Source: Odontocerum albicorne
Lineage: Eukaryota > Arthropoda > Insecta > Trichoptera > Odontoceridae
Length of the DNA stretch: 64,000 bases
Reading direction: 5' to 3'
Assembly (NCBI GenBank): GCA_949825065.1
Contig: OX463848.1
Span: 32,269,491-32,333,490 of the forward strand
A program made the position numbers and the translations under genes. Positions 1-10,943 of the stretch are shown here, piece after piece (positions within the stretch are counted from its first letter, which is position 1; each line of letters opens with the position of its first letter). A model generated the notes under the pieces. The model was not told the origin of the DNA, did no database searches, and saw only the letters and a list, made by a program, of their open reading frames with translations.

Positions 1-610
1 GATACCTTAAATAATATGAGGGCATATGAGATATGTGTCAAATGGTATGACTACGTGAATAATGAAACAGTTCATCTTTAGACGCAACTATAACCACCTA
101 TAACCACCATAATAAGAGTGAAGTGTTGCATTTGGTTCAGTTATTATTGATTATACCACCTGGTAGTTGCTCAAAATCTGTGCTGTTTTATCATCTACAA
201 AGAACTCGAAGAATTGATCAATCATCCTATACTGAGATTTATAATCTTTGTTTGATATAGGGGGCTATGGATTACCGAGCTGTGTACCGAACTGGATGAG
301 GCGTTATATCGCAACTCTGTGTTTCTGGTGGAATGTATGGTATAACGTTATGATTATGAACATTCCTTAAGATCACCATGCTGTGGTATTACTCGTAATT
401 CAAGCATGTCTCGAACCAGTTTATATCCTGAACCAGTTTATTAGTCCAGTTTAAGTCTGACTCCGCAAAGTCCATTTATTTGCCTACTCCAAGTTCTCAA
501 ACTTCGACTAAGTCTTACTGTGAATGCTCTTTTTGTGATTTGATTAATATATACTCGTACATATATATATTTTCATGCTGAAATTTAATATTTTTTAATT
601 TTAATTTCAG
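1..610. other. Upstream flank or intron with possible degraded exon
   Basis: No open exon is clear here. At about 271-360 a frame reads MDYRAVYRTG, stop, GVISQL, then GGMYG. As I know the DUF4781 family, its N-terminal part has a segment close to YRTGRGxSQLxDRGxHG, so this may be a decayed exon of the gene that follows, with TGA where an Arg codon would stand. The sequence at 601-610 is a polypyrimidine-rich acceptor ending in CAG. A TACTCGTA octamer lies at 552-559. Confidence 0.35.
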
Positions 611-3422
611 GCTATTCAAACTGCCCAAAATGCTGTGGCTGTGACGGCCGCCGTAATTAGTGGAATTGGCTTAACTAACAACATAACGTTCTGTATACTG
701 AAGGTAATATTGCATCGTTGGTATAACCCTACATATTTTCATTTTAATGTTTATTTAACTCATTAATTAAAGATTGAATATAAATTAACCTTGTTTTGAG
801 GATTTCAGTTTTTGACCCATTGATAAAATTACCTGAATTAACAGCTCACATGTCAAATTCAACGGAGGTTTAATATTTTCTTTTTGGTTTTAATTTCTCC
901 GTCTTTGTTGCGTTCAATTTTTACTTCCATTAGGTCAGTAATTCCAAAAACGTATTTATAATTTGGTCCATGCGGCTCTAAAATAAATAAATTCGATGCT
1001 AAAAGACACATTATTTACATAACGTTGTATTGTAACAAACATTATTCCGATGACGCGTAAATAATATAAATTATCTATGAAACACGATATGATAGGTAAT
1101 CCTTCGCGTTCGACTATGATTGTCAGTCATATTGGGAATAGAAGATGCCTGTATGAGCGTTGGTTTATTACATGAAAACTGTTGCGCCTAAGTAAGCATT
1201 CTCTCTCTAAACTCTTTGTTCATCTGAGATTATACTACTCAAATAGCAGAATTCCTAAACCTGGTCTAATCTTTCATTATTCACGCATATAATACATTTA
1301 CTTTTTGTTTTATTTACGCAGTGTAAATAAAACATAATAATAAATATCCAGATTCATCCGGAACGCTAAAAAAAGTAATACGTTAAAACAGATGTGGTGC
1401 AAATATCTTTAATAATTTAGATAAATCTGATTTGTCGCACTATTTTTACTTTTTGAAAGACAATTATGTTTTACTATAATCAGTCAAATTAAAAATTAAA
1501 AGAATTTATTTTTGTCCACGTCCTGATATAGCATGTAATTAATAATAGTCGCTAGTGAAGACTTTATATAATTTTGACATTCGGCTGGCACTAGTTGTGT
1601 CGGGGTAGTATGGTTGTCTTTAATGCGATCTTTGATTTAAGAAATTGATATAAAATGTATTTATATTAATAGAAAGCAGCAAATTCGCTGAATATTGTGT
1701 AATATATTGTAGTGTAGTAACATATGTATGACAAGTGTAAGGGAGTGTAAATAACATATAAGGATTTCGTTTAAGAGGTAACATGCATACATTTTTTTTC
1801 TGTTTTTCCTCAAGTACCATTTGATAACATAGTAGTTTTATTTCAGTGTAGAAACGTTATAAAAAATCTCTAGTTATATTATGCTATAGTTTCTTACCAT
1901 GCTTTGTTTTTTATTTACAGTACATTTCAAAAAATGAATTACCGAGCAATTTAGAATTATTTCAACTTGCTTCTTCTCTACTTTTTTTCACAAATTCTCT
2001 TCTGTCTAATAAGATGGCTTCAAATATTATGCAGAGAGCACATGATACTCAAGCTGCAATAAATGTCGTTCCACGAAGATGCCTTAAATTCGATCATGAC
2101 GGGTATGTTGTTTATGAATAATGTGTATATTAAAATTTTTATTACATTTTATTATCTGGGCTAAATCAAATAACCTACTACAGTGCTACTCAAACGCCGG
2201 ATCACCAACCGGTACAGTCCGCGGGGCGGTGGTAGCCGTAGACCGTAAGGTCACTCTTTATTTTTCTATTAAGGAAAAAATGGGTGTCTTTGTCGTAAAA
2301 ACTCTTGTTAAGGTGTTGATATTAATTCAAGTGAAAACCAAATTTAATATTTTATTCAAAATATTCTTAACGGGGTAGGGCCGTGAAGAGGCTAAGGGAT
2401 GAGCACCTATTCAACTTGAAATTCAATTCACAGTGAAAATAATTAAGGAAATACTTTTCAAACTATCTTCAATATGTGTGTGAAATGAAATATATTTTTA
2501 ATAACTCCATAAAATTATTTCTTCAATTTTATCTAATTCCAATAGAAAATTAGGCATTTCGATTAAAGATTACAATACTCGTACTTACCACTTATTTACA
2601 TGTATCATAAGTGATATTTTTTTAATTAAAAAATCAGTAGTATGTAAAATAAATACCGAAATGTTTATTTTCAGGTTTTACAAAAATGTGACGGAAGAAA
2701 CTCGACAATTATGCGACAAGGCTTCTGAAAGCGTGGAAATTGTGAAGAGAACCGTTCAGATTGATACATGTCCTGATTTTTTCCAAGACATTATATGTCA
2801 AAATAAAGATATAACAACGATTTCTCCAATAGCTCCATCAATTCTTCCAAAACAAAGGCAAATCATAAGTCCTCGTGAATTCTACTCCCTAAACCACATT
2901 GAACGAGCAACTTACGTGTTCTCATTGATTCCATTTCAAGTTTCAAAGAACGAAACTTCTACTAACGAAGACCTGGCTTCAACATCATCTAAATTCATTA
3001 AATACATATTGTCTACTCTCTCACAAGTGCGTTCTGACGATGTTCTAATGAAATATATAGAAATCAAAATAACGAGTTTCATTAACTCAGTTGATGTTTT
3101 GAAGAAGTTTATTTTAATATTAAACTGGTTAAAAAATAACTTAGTAACAAATGCTAATAGATACGTTAATCTTGTGTTTAGCAAAATTGAACAACTTTTT
3201 AAATTGTTTCAAAGTATTTACGAGTTTTTAAGATATAACTGTGACACAGATGACGCTATTGTGGTTTTGATTAACGAATTTTTCAGTGGAGATTTAGTGA
3301 AAAATGAATATGTTGCCAAAATAGTGGAACGATTCAACCACCTTGTATCCGATGAGTATCCCGACCTACCGGATAATCCGAATTGTAAAATTTGTCAAGG
3401 AATCAATTTCTTCGAGGAATAG
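611..3422 (+). CDS. Spliced gene, DUF4781-like protein, 3' part (exons 611-703, 1921-2102, 2675-3422)
   Basis: Three exons join in frame to give 340 codons plus a stop at 3420-3422. Exon 611-703 follows TTTCAG and ends before GTAATA. Exon 1921-2102 follows TTTACAG and ends GG before GTATGT. Exon 2675-3422 follows TTTTCAG and completes that split Gly codon. Each first-listed exon is open only in the joined frame. The product starts AIQTAQNAVAV, then a hydrophobic stretch with SGIGLTNNI, then LELFQLASSLLFFTNSLLSN. This pattern resembles the DUF4781 family of insects, which I recall as multi-copy in moths and of unknown function. The rest is helical and charged, ends with CKICQGINFFEE, and I recognise no motif in it. 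No initiator Met lies in the first exon, so 5' exons lie upstream or are lost. The gene could be functional or a truncated paralogue. Confidence 0.6.
704..1920 (+). other. Intron 1 of the DUF4781-like gene
   Basis: The intron begins GTAATA and ends TTTACAG. It is AT-rich with no long frame. It contains at about 1541-1735 a dispersed repeat that has a second copy at 40207-40402. Confidence 0.55.
1541..1735 (+). repeat. Dispersed repeat, copy 1 of 2
   Basis: The stretch with TAATAATAGTCGCTAGTGAA, then TTTTGACATTCGGCTG and later AAATTGATATA, aligns by eye along roughly 195 bases with 40207-40402. Several small gaps are needed. No coding frame or terminal repeat was seen, so the class of element is unknown. 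Confidence 0.6.
2103..2674 (+). other. Intron 2 of the DUF4781-like gene
   Basis: The intron starts GTATGT and ends TTTTCAG. Around 2180-2260 there is a GC-rich patch (ACGCCGGATCACC, CCGCGGGGCGG) unlike its surroundings, probably a piece of a mobile element, but I cannot assign it. A TACTCGTA octamer is at 2576-2583. Confidence 0.5.
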
Positions 3423-3517
3423 AACTAAATTATTCCTTATTCGTTTTGTTTGTAGAAACATGCTTCTACCTGACGAAATTAATTGAGTAAAGTACTTTTA
3501 AATTATGTTTGAATTTT

Positions 3518-3523
3518 AATAAA
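3518..3523 (+). promoter_or_regulatory. Poly(A) signal AATAAA
   Basis: A canonical AATAAA lies 96 bases after the stop codon of the DUF4781-like gene, in the expected place and orientation for 3' end processing. Confidence 0.55.
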
Positions 3524-3754
3524 GCTTCTTTAGAATTTGGCAAACTTATAAAGCACATTGCGAAAGAAACGGATATTATTTATTTATATAATTGTAGTAT
3601 AGTTTAAGAATAAAGTATTATTTATATCAAAATAGTCCTCACATTTAACTTCCGTACAGTTCCCTTCCTAAACCCAATTTTGAGACATATCTTTTATTTA
3701 ATTTTTTGTTAGTTTTTATTAAATATTGTTTTCAAATACCCAGCTAAAGACACG

Positions 3755-3845
3755 GTCATCGATACCAATAATTATTATGAAACAAAAGTTGGTTGATTGG
3801 AAGAAATTGCTTTTCACTTATTAATATGTCAGATATTATTTTTAT
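3755..3845 (+). repeat. Dispersed repeat with TTGGTTGATTG end, copy 1
   Basis: The segment GGTCATCGATACCAATAATT followed by GTTGGTTGATTGGAAGAAAT matches 45659-45720, which reads GGTCATGGGTACCAACAATA and then GCTGGTTGATTGAATGAAAT. The simple TTGATTG ending is typical of a LINE 3' terminus, but no coding part is attached here. Confidence 0.45.
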
Positions 3846-3859
3846 TATATTATGTAAGT

Positions 3860-4277
3860 GTTAAATAAAATTGCGTGAGACTCTTCATCGAAGTCCACTG
3901 GTCGTCCGGAAAGCTCCATGTCTTTCAGATCGAAATTACCGTCTTTGAAACGCAAAAACCATCGACGAGCTGTCCTTTCATTCATGGCATCTTCACCGTA
4001 CACTTTGCAAATATCGCGAGCAGCTTTCGCAGCTTTGTTCCCTCCATTGAACGCGAACAGAAGGAGGTGTCGAAAATGCTCACTTTCGTCTACTTGACAT
4101 TTTGAAGGCTTGTAATCAAATAAAATAATATTATATGTAACGTAAAAGCAAACATAATATCCTGTAGAGCAGAAAATTTTCTTTCGAATGACGTATAACA
4201 TTTACCATTTTGTTTTACTTTTGGTGCTCATTTTTAAATTGAAAAAAAAAATGGACTCAACTTATGTTAACTCCCAA
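3860..4277 (-). pseudogene. Mariner 5' fragment with transposase N-terminus
   Basis: Read on the minus strand from 4277, the inverted-repeat end TTGGGAGTTAACATAAG is followed by an untranslated leader and a frame with DESEHFRHLLLFAFN, then KAAKAARDICKVYGED, ERTARRWFLRFKDGNFDLKD and GRPVDFDEE. This is the helix-turn-helix DNA-binding part of a mariner transposase. The stretch before it in the same frame is leader read-through and has no Met at the expected place. The element breaks off near 3860-3890, so the catalytic DDD domain is gone. TA flanks the 4277 end. Two related copies lie at 46825-46870 and 47201-47809. Confidence 0.8.
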
Positions 4278-4368
4278 TAAATCGTATCTTCACAAAGTGT
4301 GTTTTCTGAGTTACCAATCACCACTTACATAGATTTATAAAGAAAAAAGTTGTTTACCTAAGTAAGAG

Positions 4369-4765
4369 TAAATATTTGGTAATACATATGTAAAAGATCG
4401 CCTATTTTATAGCATTAAATATTTGGTAATACATATGTAAAAGATCGCCTATTTTATAGCATTAATTATTTTGTAATACATATGTAAAAGCTCGCCTATT
4501 TTATAGCAATAAATATTTGGTAATACATATGTAAAAGATCGCCTATTTTATAGCATTAAATATTTGGTAATACATATGTAAAATATCGCCTATTCTACAG
4601 CATTAAATATTTGGTAATACATATGTAAAAGATCGCCTATTTTACGGCATTAAATATTTGGTAATACATATGTAAAATATCGTCTATTTTATAGCATTAA
4701 ATATTTGGTAATACATATGTAAAAGATCGCCTATTTTATAGCATTAAATATTTGATAATACAATT
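4369..4765 (+). repeat. Minisatellite, 47-bp unit, about 8.4 copies
   Basis: The unit begins AAATATTTGGTAATACATAT and continues GTAAAAGATCGCCTATTTTA TAGCATT. Copies start near 4370, 4418, 4465, 4512, 4559, 4606, 4653, 4700 and a partial copy near 4747. They differ by a few substitutions each, such as GATATC for AGATC. Confidence 0.95.
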
Positions 4766-5358
4766 GCGCGGTTTCCAGAAACCAAATTACCTGCGTAAAT
4801 CAAAAAATTAGGCGTGTTAATTCCTTGGTATTATTTGAAATTTATTCTTAATATAAAAAGAACAAAGTTCTTAAAAATATCCGCAATAATTTAATAAAAA
4901 ATCTGTTTCCACCTAAAATTGTACGATTGTTTACATAAAAAAAACAATAAATGCTCGTACATGGTCTAACAGGGAAATGGGCGATTATCATTTGATGGCT
5001 CTTAAATATTTGCTAACAAAATTATATACATAAGATCCCCAATAATGTAGTTGGCCATTTGTATTTTGAAGACATCATCCAGGGGACTTTCATTCATGTT
5101 TAGCGTGTGTCCTAGTAGGACGTGCTGATAATGATGTTGTTGACATCTCTGTATTCGCTTTAGTCGAATTCTGTGTTCCTTTTCGTTCGGGGTCATCAAT
5201 TTAGCGGGATGCTTAATTTGATACGTCGTGATGATTTTGATTTGTTTGTATTTAAAATAAAATACGTCAATTCAGGAATGCGATAAAAGTGATAGTGAAT
5301 AGTCGGTAAATAATAAACAGAAATGAATGGTCAAGCGAATAATAACAAGTGCCTTTAT
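4766..5358. other. No recognised gene
   Basis: A 65-codon minus-strand frame at 5002-5199 (MMTPNEKEHRIRLKRIQRC...) has no match I know. The remainder is AT-rich and shows no repeat. Confidence 0.4.
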
Positions 5359-5778
5359 TCATCGATAAGTAGGTATATATAGAATTTCAGAACGGGACGC
5401 GTGAATGCGTCCGAGGTATATCTCGATCTCACTTCTGCGCGTGTTGAGGTGGTCGCAAGCGCTGCGGATACTACAGTGGGTAGGATATTTATTGTCGAAA
5501 CGGCGAGACGGCGTGATATGTTCTCTTTCTACCTTGGAATGCGATGTAAATATTATTTGCGTGTAAACAGTGTTGACGTTTCTGGTATGTGACAATTGTC
5601 CATATCCAGAGGTTGATTCATCGGTCGTTGACCCAGCATGTTGACAATATTTTAGGGACGTGGGTACCCTACACATGCATAGACAATCTTCGTATCTCCG
5701 ACGTACTCGTACGTTGTTCACAGAGAGACGCAAAATATCCTCGGACAAGTTTTTGATTGCATGACGAATATTTGCCAT
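5359..5778 (-). CDS. Unassigned 139-codon frame
   Basis: On the minus strand a frame of 139 codons starts MANIRHAIKNLSEDILRLSV and ends EILYIPTYR. It is richer in G and C (many CG steps) than its flanks, which is why a frame this long stands out in the window. The N-terminal third is basic (VRVRRRYED) with a Cys cluster (CLCMCRV); the C-terminal half has no pattern. No catalytic motif, signal peptide or membrane segment is visible. It may be a piece of a retroelement or chance. No function is assigned. Confidence 0.2.
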   Translation of the reverse strand: MANIRHAIKNLSEDILRLSVNNVRVRRRYEDCLCMCRVPTSLKYCQHAGSTTDESTSGYGQLSHTRNVNTVYTQIIFTSHSKVEREHITPSRRFDNKYPTHCSIRSACDHLNTRRSEIEIYLGRIHASRSEILYIPTYR

Positions 5779-6607
5779 AAGTGTGTAAATAACAATCTAG
5801 TGGACGATTTTGGTTCACCATTTTTTTCAGATATCCCCAATATTTTTTCTTGAATGCTGAATCAATTTCCTCGAAATTATTAACCCATGTTTATTATTAT
5901 ATAGACAAATTATAATCGTATCGGCAAATGGAATGAGATCATTTGCCGATATTATTTAAATGCACTTAATTAAAATTTCGGTGAAATTCACGATTCGGAG
6001 TCTCCAAATAATCGTTATTTATGTTAAAGGTTTTGACAGCAAACGAACATTATAACCAGACTTGGACTTATAACCAATAAATGATTTAGAGTGACAATAT
6101 TTTGTCGGTGTGATAAGACATCGTTTTGTACAAGAAAAAGAAAGGCAGGGGGGAACAATTATTCTCAAAGTATTGATCTTGTTAGGTTCTATATCACAAA
6201 TCACATGTGGATGATGCGTATGCGATCTTAAACAGAAACAAATATCCGTACTGTTTTTCAATTCTATGGAAATATTACTATGTGTTGTAATATTGCCTGT
6301 TGTGTATTAATAATATGAATATCTAATTATTGTGAATGATGAATATTGACACGAATGAATAGATCCATATTATAACTAATTTATTGCAAATTGTATATTT
6401 ATTGTCAGAATATTTTAAAATCAAATATTTTATAAACCGTGTGATGAGTTTCATTTCTTAATATTTTTGTTGTTATTCAGAAATTTTAAAAACGACGCTT
6501 CAGTCGTGTTCGACGTCGGGTATCGTTTTATCAATATACTCGTACATTAAGTTATTATTTTAGCACAGTTCGCAAAAGCTTCAGATTTTTGTATTGTTTA
6601 GTATTGT
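5779..6607. other. No recognised gene
   Basis: AT-rich sequence with only short frames. A TACTCGTA octamer is at 6537-6544. ATTTGCCGATA with a nearby inverted copy (ATCGGCAAATG) at 5918-5951 forms a weak hairpin. Confidence 0.4.
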
Positions 6608-6812
6608 ACTTTCGTTGTTTGTATATAGTACAACCTGACGAGCTTATTTTCTTGTGGCAATCTCTTCCAACAAACCAGACAAATGTTAAAGAGGCTTTAA
6701 GTGAAGACCAGACTGGAATCCTTTATTAAAAAATATCTGGGTTCCAGCGGGATTTAAACCCGCATTCCCCGGATTGGGAGACAGGCGTCTTACTAACTAG
6801 ACCACGGAGGTC
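6608..6812 (-). repeat. tRNA-derived SINE, minus strand
   Basis: Read on the minus strand, the head CCTCCGTGGTCTAGTTAGTA AGACGC resembles a tRNA A-box region, and GCGGGTTTAAATCCCGC a B-box stem. The body runs through TCTGGTTTGTTGGAAGAGAT TGCCAC and ends ACAACGAAAGTACAATAC. The Pol III promoter boxes are recognisable. The 3' tail is shared with the LINE end at 7140-7570. Other copies: 17938, 53518, 59185, 59317, 62155 and 62345. Confidence 0.75.
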
Positions 6813-7139
6813 ATATAGTTATAATTTTTCTAAGTGAAGTGACTGAGTTGTATTGATTTATTGCGTATTTATTCATTTGTATCCTGGTTTTTGAATAAGT
6901 TTCGTTAATATTATCGCTTATGAGCGATGGGTCGTTAACGACATTTTATTCATTAAGTTAGTGAATCTGGGTATGAATTTGGATATTACAGAGGAACAGT
7001 TGGAAAAATTACAGCGTCTTAAAAATGTTTGTATAAGATACCAGAAAAAATACGACCACGTTACTTAATACAAGAAGGAGCTGAACTGGTTGAATGTGAG
7101 AAATAGATGCAAAATTCATGTAGTCACTTTTATATAATA

Positions 7140-7570
7140 AATATCCTTTACTGTTCCGCCACCACCTCTTATCTCGCCGAAAATATTCAGCGTCTTTACG
7201 ATCATGGACTTGCGCTACGCTTAAACATAGATTGTTTATTGGTCTTCCCAGTTCACCGCTCTTCGGGTTTTACATCGTTCTTCACTGTCCATGCAGTCAG
7301 ACTCTGGAACCAATTACAAACCAATGTTAGACTCGCTCCGTCTTTGACACGCTTTCAAAAGTGACTGAAAAAATCCGTTTCCTTTGATTGATGATATCTC
7401 ACTTTAATTTTTACTATGTACATTGTTCATAAATTTTGTAAAAGTGAATAATCATTTGAATATTTTTGCGACCATGTAAGTCCTTTCTTTACTTTTGTCT
7501 CGTTGGCTGGAAGAGATTGTCACCTGGTCATGAGCCCACCAGATTGTTTTTACAAAAAAGTATTGGATAA
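7140..7570 (+). pseudogene. LINE C-terminus and 3' UTR
   Basis: The frame ending at 7364 includes VHRSSGFTSFF, VHAVRLWNQLQTNVRLAPSL and TRFQK. This is the familiar C-terminal tail of several insect non-LTR retrotransposon polyproteins (AVRLWNxLPxxxR..SLxxFK). The 3' UTR contains GATTGATGATATCTCAC and the tail GGCTGGAAGAGATTGTCACC TGG, then CCACCAGATTG. Only the very end of the element remains. A second copy is at 33064-33560. The tail matches the SINE family. Confidence 0.7.
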
Positions 7571-7962
7571 AATATATACACAATTAAAACAGGCGGTGCT
7601 AAAACGTCCCATTATTACGAACAGCGTGTTGTCAATAAGCGTGTTGATATCCGTTACTTGAGAGAATTGGTGATACTCGTTATCTTTTTAAAAGAATATT
7701 TAAATATCCTTTTGAGTCAAAAGTTAATTTCTTTCGGTGCTCGCTAAATAGAACGCCAAAATCCTTACTTTTAGTAAATCGAAAAAATGTTATAGTTTTA
7801 TAAAATTGTATAACATATATACTCGCATCAATTAGGTACTTGGAAAAATATTGTTTTTTTAATTAATAGGATTGTTTTATTTGTAGTGAATCACTTTTGA
7901 ACACAATTTCCGAATTTCCAAGTTAAGCATTAGTATCAATGTAATTATAAATATATCTATTT
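7571..7962. other. No recognised gene
   Basis: AT-rich sequence without long frames or repeats that I can identify. Confidence 0.4.
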
Positions 7963-7964
7963 TA

Positions 7965-8541
7965 TTTTCCCTCACTAACTCATTCACTCACTTTTCCACT
8001 CACTAATTAACACACAATTTTTTTTCACTAATTCACTCACTCATTTCCTTACCCATTCAATTAAACACTCATTTACTTTTATTCACTAACCCATTCACTC
8101 ATTCAATAATTTGATCGTTCATTCATCCACTCATTGACTTACTGATTCGCTCACTCATTCATTCACTTATTCGCTCTCTCAACGACTCACTCACACATTT
8201 ACTCACTCGTTCAATCACTCATTCAATCAATCACTAATTTATTCACTCACGTATTCGCTTCCTTATTCAAACACTCATTCGATCACTCATTTATTCACTC
8301 CTTAATTCATCTCATTTTTTAAACTCATTTACTCACTCGTTTTTTAACTCATTCATTCACTCACTCATTCTCTTATTCGCTCACTCATTCGCTCATTCAT
8401 TTACTCATTCGCACACTCACTGAATCACTCACTCATTCGATCATTCGTTCCCTCACTAATTCACTGCCTTATTTAAACACTCAATCAGTCCATTATTCGT
8501 AGACTCATTCACTCACTCATTTAATCATTCATCCATTCGGA
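7965..8541. repeat. Degenerate CACT/CATT microsatellite tract
   Basis: About 570 bases consist almost only of irregular runs of TTCACTCACTCATT-type tetramers with scattered substitutions (TCGC, TTGA, CACA). No fixed long period is visible. One strand is nearly free of G. Confidence 0.9.
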
Positions 8542-9086
8542 AAGGGGAAACGTGTATGTTATATGATTATTGAAGTGTATCTCTTTAAACTGTAGATTTA
8601 TTATTCCTACATGTTTACTAAATATGCCAAAAACTCATTAATAAATATAAACAATATACAACTTACTTCCCCGAGTGCTGTTAGACGTGATAACGCTACA
8701 ACTCAGTACTCAACTCGTAAGAAATATGGTAAGATCACAAGTACAAGTACTTACTTGCATTCATTTTGTGTAGTTAAACCCTCACCTCGAACGCTACCGT
8801 ATTACCAAGAATATAGTAATCAACTTTACGACGTCGTATTGGTTTATGCCACCTTCTTACATTTACTCGTATACTGCTTTCTTATTACTTTGTAAATATG
8901 TGTATAGCTATGAACACAACATTGACACCTCATTATGTGTTTCTAGAAAATCTGTCGGAGTAAAAAGGAAAGTTTACCCCTTTTTATTCTCACAAGTAAC
9001 TGTTTTATTCACACAAATTAACAAAACAGTGACCTCCGAGACTCTTAGTCAACAAGACTGTTGATGCGCAGGGGTTTCAGGCTGGA
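8542..9086. other. No recognised gene
   Basis: Short frames of 94 and 72 codons (8611-8895, 8846-9064) show no known motif. A TACTCGTA octamer is at 8864-8871. Confidence 0.35.
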
Positions 9087-9166
9087 TTCCAGATACTAAT
9101 CCGAAAATAAATTAAGAAAGAGTCCCCGGATACTAATCCGAAAATAAATTAAGAAAGAGCCCCAGG
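9087..9166 (+). repeat. Direct duplication, about 37-bp unit, two copies
   Basis: ATACTAATCCGAAAATAAAT TAAGAAAGAG occurs twice in a row and differs at the ends (TCCCC against CCCCA). Confidence 0.85.
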
Positions 9167-10800
9167 TTAGCAAAAATAAAAATAGTGGTTGCCATGTCAC
9201 GTGCTGTAATTTTATCAACAAGTGCTATAACGAACTGTGATTTTTTACGTATTCCGTTGATTCTTAACCTGAAGGCTTTATTAAAGGGTTAAATACAGTT
9301 ATTTTTATATCGCGTCTTTTAATTTGTTCGCAACGTCAATTCAAACATAATATATTATTGTGCATACGAATGAATGAATGAAAAAAATACGAAGTTTGAA
9401 AAGACTGCTTTGTCAACCAGATAAATATAATACTTTTATATGACTGCACAAAGTACTGATGGATCGGCCAATAAATACTGGGAATTCAGGGAGATTGTAG
9501 GAAAGAGGCGCAGGATTGCCGGGAGTGGTTTCATGGTTCAGTTTTTCGGAAAACTGAATATTGAACCTTGGAAAATGATTGTGGGTAAAAGAAAACAAAA
9601 TGAATTGATATTTTTTTTAGAAATAGCAGAAAACCACGAAAAAACCTAAATTTGGGAATTCGATGGTGTATGCTGGCAAAAGTTGATAATGAATAGTAGT
9701 AGGGAATGGAGAAGTTATGGGGACGCTTTCATTTTGTAGGTAGGGAAAATTTGTTGGGAACCTAACGGTTAGCATTCAAATTTGGCAAGTTCGATTTCTG
9801 GCGGATTCACTCTTTGGAATAGGAAAATTGTTGAATGTTGCACTATTGCAATGTTCTACAGCTGGAATATAGTGCATTTCGATACTGGAATATCTGAGTA
9901 TAACGGCATGCTTCATGAAACTATCAAAAATATAAATTCCTTATTCAACTGAAGTGTAAACAGCAACAAATTCAACCAAATGTTAAATGTTCTCGTATGT
10001 TGCTAACGCAACACAGTTTAATATGACCCTTTGAAGCATATATATTGTAGAATGAATATTGTAATATTGATACCAAAATATTATGAGAACTAGAAACGGA
10101 AGAATTTTTACGCTGGCCGTTTTGTGCTTATTTCTGGGATAAATCATATTTGAAATATTACCAAGTAACGTCTGGTTCCAAAACCACATTCATACGTCAT
10201 AATGATTCACCATTTTCCCTCTTTTCCATATATTATACATATTTTGTGTAAAGTACGAGGATATATTATATATTATTTTCCGTACAAATCCATGTTGGTT
10301 TGATAAATATCGTAGCAAAAATTACGAGTTTCTCAAATGCGTAATTTATAGTTAGTTTTATGTTAATATATTTAAATATTATACGGATCAATTGTTTTAT
10401 AAGACAAAACAATTTATCCGCATACTGTTTAATTTATTAACAAATACGAAATAATTTTTGTGTTTAATATATTTTCTATAATTTTCATAAACATCCTTGA
10501 GTTCCTGTTGTGGGGAGCTTCAATAGGAAAACTAAATACTTTTAGATACGAACTGAAAATATATATAATCCTTCCAAATGATATGTGATACAAGAAGTAT
10601 CAATAATACTTACAAGTAAACCTTGATCGATTATTATTGATCTCGAATTTCTACCAAATATATTTTATTTACATTCATTTTATGGATGTTCAAGTATAAT
10701 ATTATATAAAAAAAAACAACAAAGATTTACCAATACGAATGTATTTTATGAAAGGAAAAACACCAAATTATTGAAGTATACAATAATCAAAAAGGGCCTC
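9167..10800. other. No recognised gene
   Basis: Frames here are 61-69 codons and look like chance. GGGAATTCAGGGAGATTGTA and similar purine-rich sequence at 9480-9740 is unassigned. Confidence 0.35.
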
Positions 10801-10865
10801 AGTAAAACGAAGGGTGGCTGGCGGGATTCGAGCCCACATCTCTTCCGCTTGCTAGGAGGGTGTGT
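10800..10865 (-). repeat. tRNA-like SINE head fragment
   Basis: On the minus strand GAGATGTGGGCTCGAATCCC GCCAGCC has a B-box-like GGCTCGAATCC in a short stem. It adjoins the 101-bp array. It is too short to be a tRNA gene and has no clear A box. Confidence 0.35.
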
Positions 10866-10943
10866 TATATTGCATCGCGATCTAAATGGATTACAGCGAC
10901 CTATATCTCAGACTCTGTATATCATCTTTTTAAATTTGACCTT

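Noticed and set aside
2936..3184. Minus-strand 82-codon frame inside the DUF4781-like gene
   Set aside because: It lies wholly within exon 3 on the opposite strand and has no independent support.
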